Positions 52,535 through 53,374 of a stretch of DNA of 53,374 nucleotides are shown here, in pieces; the stretch's first letter is position 1; every line of letters begins with the position of its first letter. This DNA comes from Aureimonas sp. ME7 (GTDB lineage: Bacteria > Pseudomonadota > Alphaproteobacteria > Rhizobiales > Rhizobiaceae): the NCBI RefSeq assembly GCF_903970965.1, contig NZ_CAJCKW010000016.1, positions 1-53,374 of the forward strand, given 5' to 3'. The notes beneath the pieces were generated by a model. That model did no database searches, was not told where the DNA came from, and saw nothing but the letters and a program-made list of their open reading frames with translations. The translations under genes and the position numbers were made by a program.

Positions 52535-53374
52535 TCATGAGCAACGCATCCGGGCGATCGACCGTGCGGCGTGCCTTGCTTCCCGCTGCGCTTGTTGGAA
52601 GTAGCTTGTGAGGCTGGGCTGCATGCCGACAAGCCAAAGCCCAGGCACCGCTGTTTCGCCAAGCCTACCTCGCAAACGTGGACGACCCGCCTCGTCGACG
52701 GCGCCAAGTGGGCCAAGCAACGACATCAGGGCAGACCCATAGCCCACGGCGGCGATCACGATGTCAGGTGCCAACGTCGTACCGTCGGACAGCATCACGT
52801 TCGATCCCGAGAACTCCGTCACCCCGGCGACGACGGTGATTTGTCCTCGCTCCACGGCCGCCACGGCACCATCGTCGACCGCGATCGCGATCTGGTTCTC
52901 GACGAGGCGCGTGGCAGCATCGAACCGTGCCGCCGGAAAGCCGTGTCGGGTCAAGTCGCCGAAGGCGATCCTCTGTGTCCACCCGACCAGACGATCGACC
53001 AATCGGGTCGGAAGCGATGCCATCAGCGGCGATAGCCGATGAACCGCAAAACCACCTAGCCGCTTCGGCAAGATACCGGGAGCTCGGCGGAGCGCCAGCC
53101 AGAGAGGTCCGGTGTCGACGCGGCTGAGATGATTGAGGACGTCGAACCCGGAGTTGCCGCCACCGACCACAAGAACGGATCGTCCTCGATAGGCTTGGAT
53201 ATCACCCAAGTCGGCCGCGTGAAGAATTTGCCCCGTGAAGGTCTCCATGCCCTTCCAACGCGGCACGATCGGGACCGCATCCCGGCCCGTCGCAACAACC
53301 ACCGCCTGAGTGTGGATTGTGCCCGCGTTCGTCTCGAGGCCGAAGTGCCCGCCGGTCCGCGACAGAGATAAGGC
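52535..53374 (-). CDS. Flavin-containing monooxygenase, C-terminal part (runs off the window)
   Basis: The last 279 residues of an FAD/NADPH-dependent flavin monooxygenase; the frame is open to the window edge, so the N-terminal FAD-binding GxGxxG domain is not visible. Visible parts are VVVATGRDAVPIVPRWKG, which includes the ATG motif of the family, the second Rossmann motif VLVVGGGNSGFDV for NADPH, and the C-terminal VPGLWLVGMQPSLTSYFQQA strand near the FAD site. A residue series DTGPLWLALRRAPGILPKRL follows the NADPH loop as in YUC/CzcO-like enzymes. It oxidises a soft nucleophile or metal-linked substrate; the substrate is unknown. Confidence 0.85.
   Translation of the reverse strand, partial: ALSLSRTGGHFGLETNAGTIHTQAVVVATGRDAVPIVPRWKGMETFTGQILHAADLGDIQAYRGRSVLVVGGGNSGFDVLNHLSRVDTGPLWLALRRAPGILPKRLGGFAVHRLSPLMASLPTRLVDRLVGWTQRIAFGDLTRHGFPAARFDAATRLVENQIAIAVDDGAVAAVERGQITVVAGVTEFSGSNVMLSDGTTLAPDIVIAAVGYGSALMSLLGPLGAVDEAGRPRLRGRLGETAVPGLWLVGMQPSLTSYFQQAQREARHAARSIARMRCS

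Noticed and set aside
52310-52540. A 76-codon plus frame before the flavin monooxygenase
   Set aside because: No ribosome binding site, mixed composition and no domain; left unannotated.

Overview
This is a GC-rich stretch of alphaproteobacterial DNA, most likely from a member of the Hyphomicrobiales. Supporting signs are a GAAC-N7-GAAC LexA box before imuA, GGAAC-N17-CGTT (EcfG-type) promoters near ku, an HWE-kinase remnant, an imuA-imuB-dnaE2 cassette, a Ku/LigD pair and three DUF6894 proteins. A genus cannot be fixed from the sequence alone; an Aurantimonadaceae- or Methylobacterium-like host would fit (inference). I saw no rRNA, tRNA, CRISPR array or replication origin.

Layout. (1) 1-19,260 is an accessory, insertion-sequence-rich region bracketed by two diverged, outward-pointing ends of IS3-family elements. 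It carries a 2,015-residue DUF4347/Ig-like/RTX surface protein, a TetR regulator with a divergently transcribed FAD monooxygenase and two identical-arm operators, a bacteriophytochrome histidine kinase, a soluble double-PAS chemotaxis transducer and a DUF808 membrane protein. Between them is transposon wreckage: two IS1182 remnants, two IS5 remnants, the tail of a serine recombinase and the last 70 or so codons of an HWE kinase. (2) 19,596-26,787 is a run of envelope and hypothetical genes: a cation/proton antiporter, a proline-rich small protein, a translationally coupled trio whose middle gene has an in-frame TAG, a 24-codon membrane ORF, a repeat protein next to a protein with an M91-peptidase-like layout but no HExxH, a methyltransferase and an MscS channel. 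(3) 26,948-36,541 is a DNA-damage block: LexA box, imuA, imuB, dnaE2 (SOS mutagenesis), converging on ku and ligD (non-homologous end joining) behind a putative general-stress promoter, with an HNH-like protein divergent from ku. (4) 36,620-37,495 is a short-chain dehydrogenase.

(5) 38,118-47,440 is a complete sugar or polyol uptake and catabolism locus. An RpiR regulator is divergent from an operon of periplasmic binding protein, class II aldolase, FGGY kinase, ABC ATPase, permease and a second FGGY kinase; a second, paralogous binding protein converges on the end of the operon. Overlapping starts and stops show tight coupling, and a large inverted repeat between rpiR and the operon is the likely operator. 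The substrate is not known. (6) 48,034-53,374 holds small regulators and hypothetical genes (MarR, Crp/Fnr, three DUF6894 proteins), a 193-bp element with perfect-ended inverted repeats, and the C-terminal part of a flavin monooxygenase that runs off the window.
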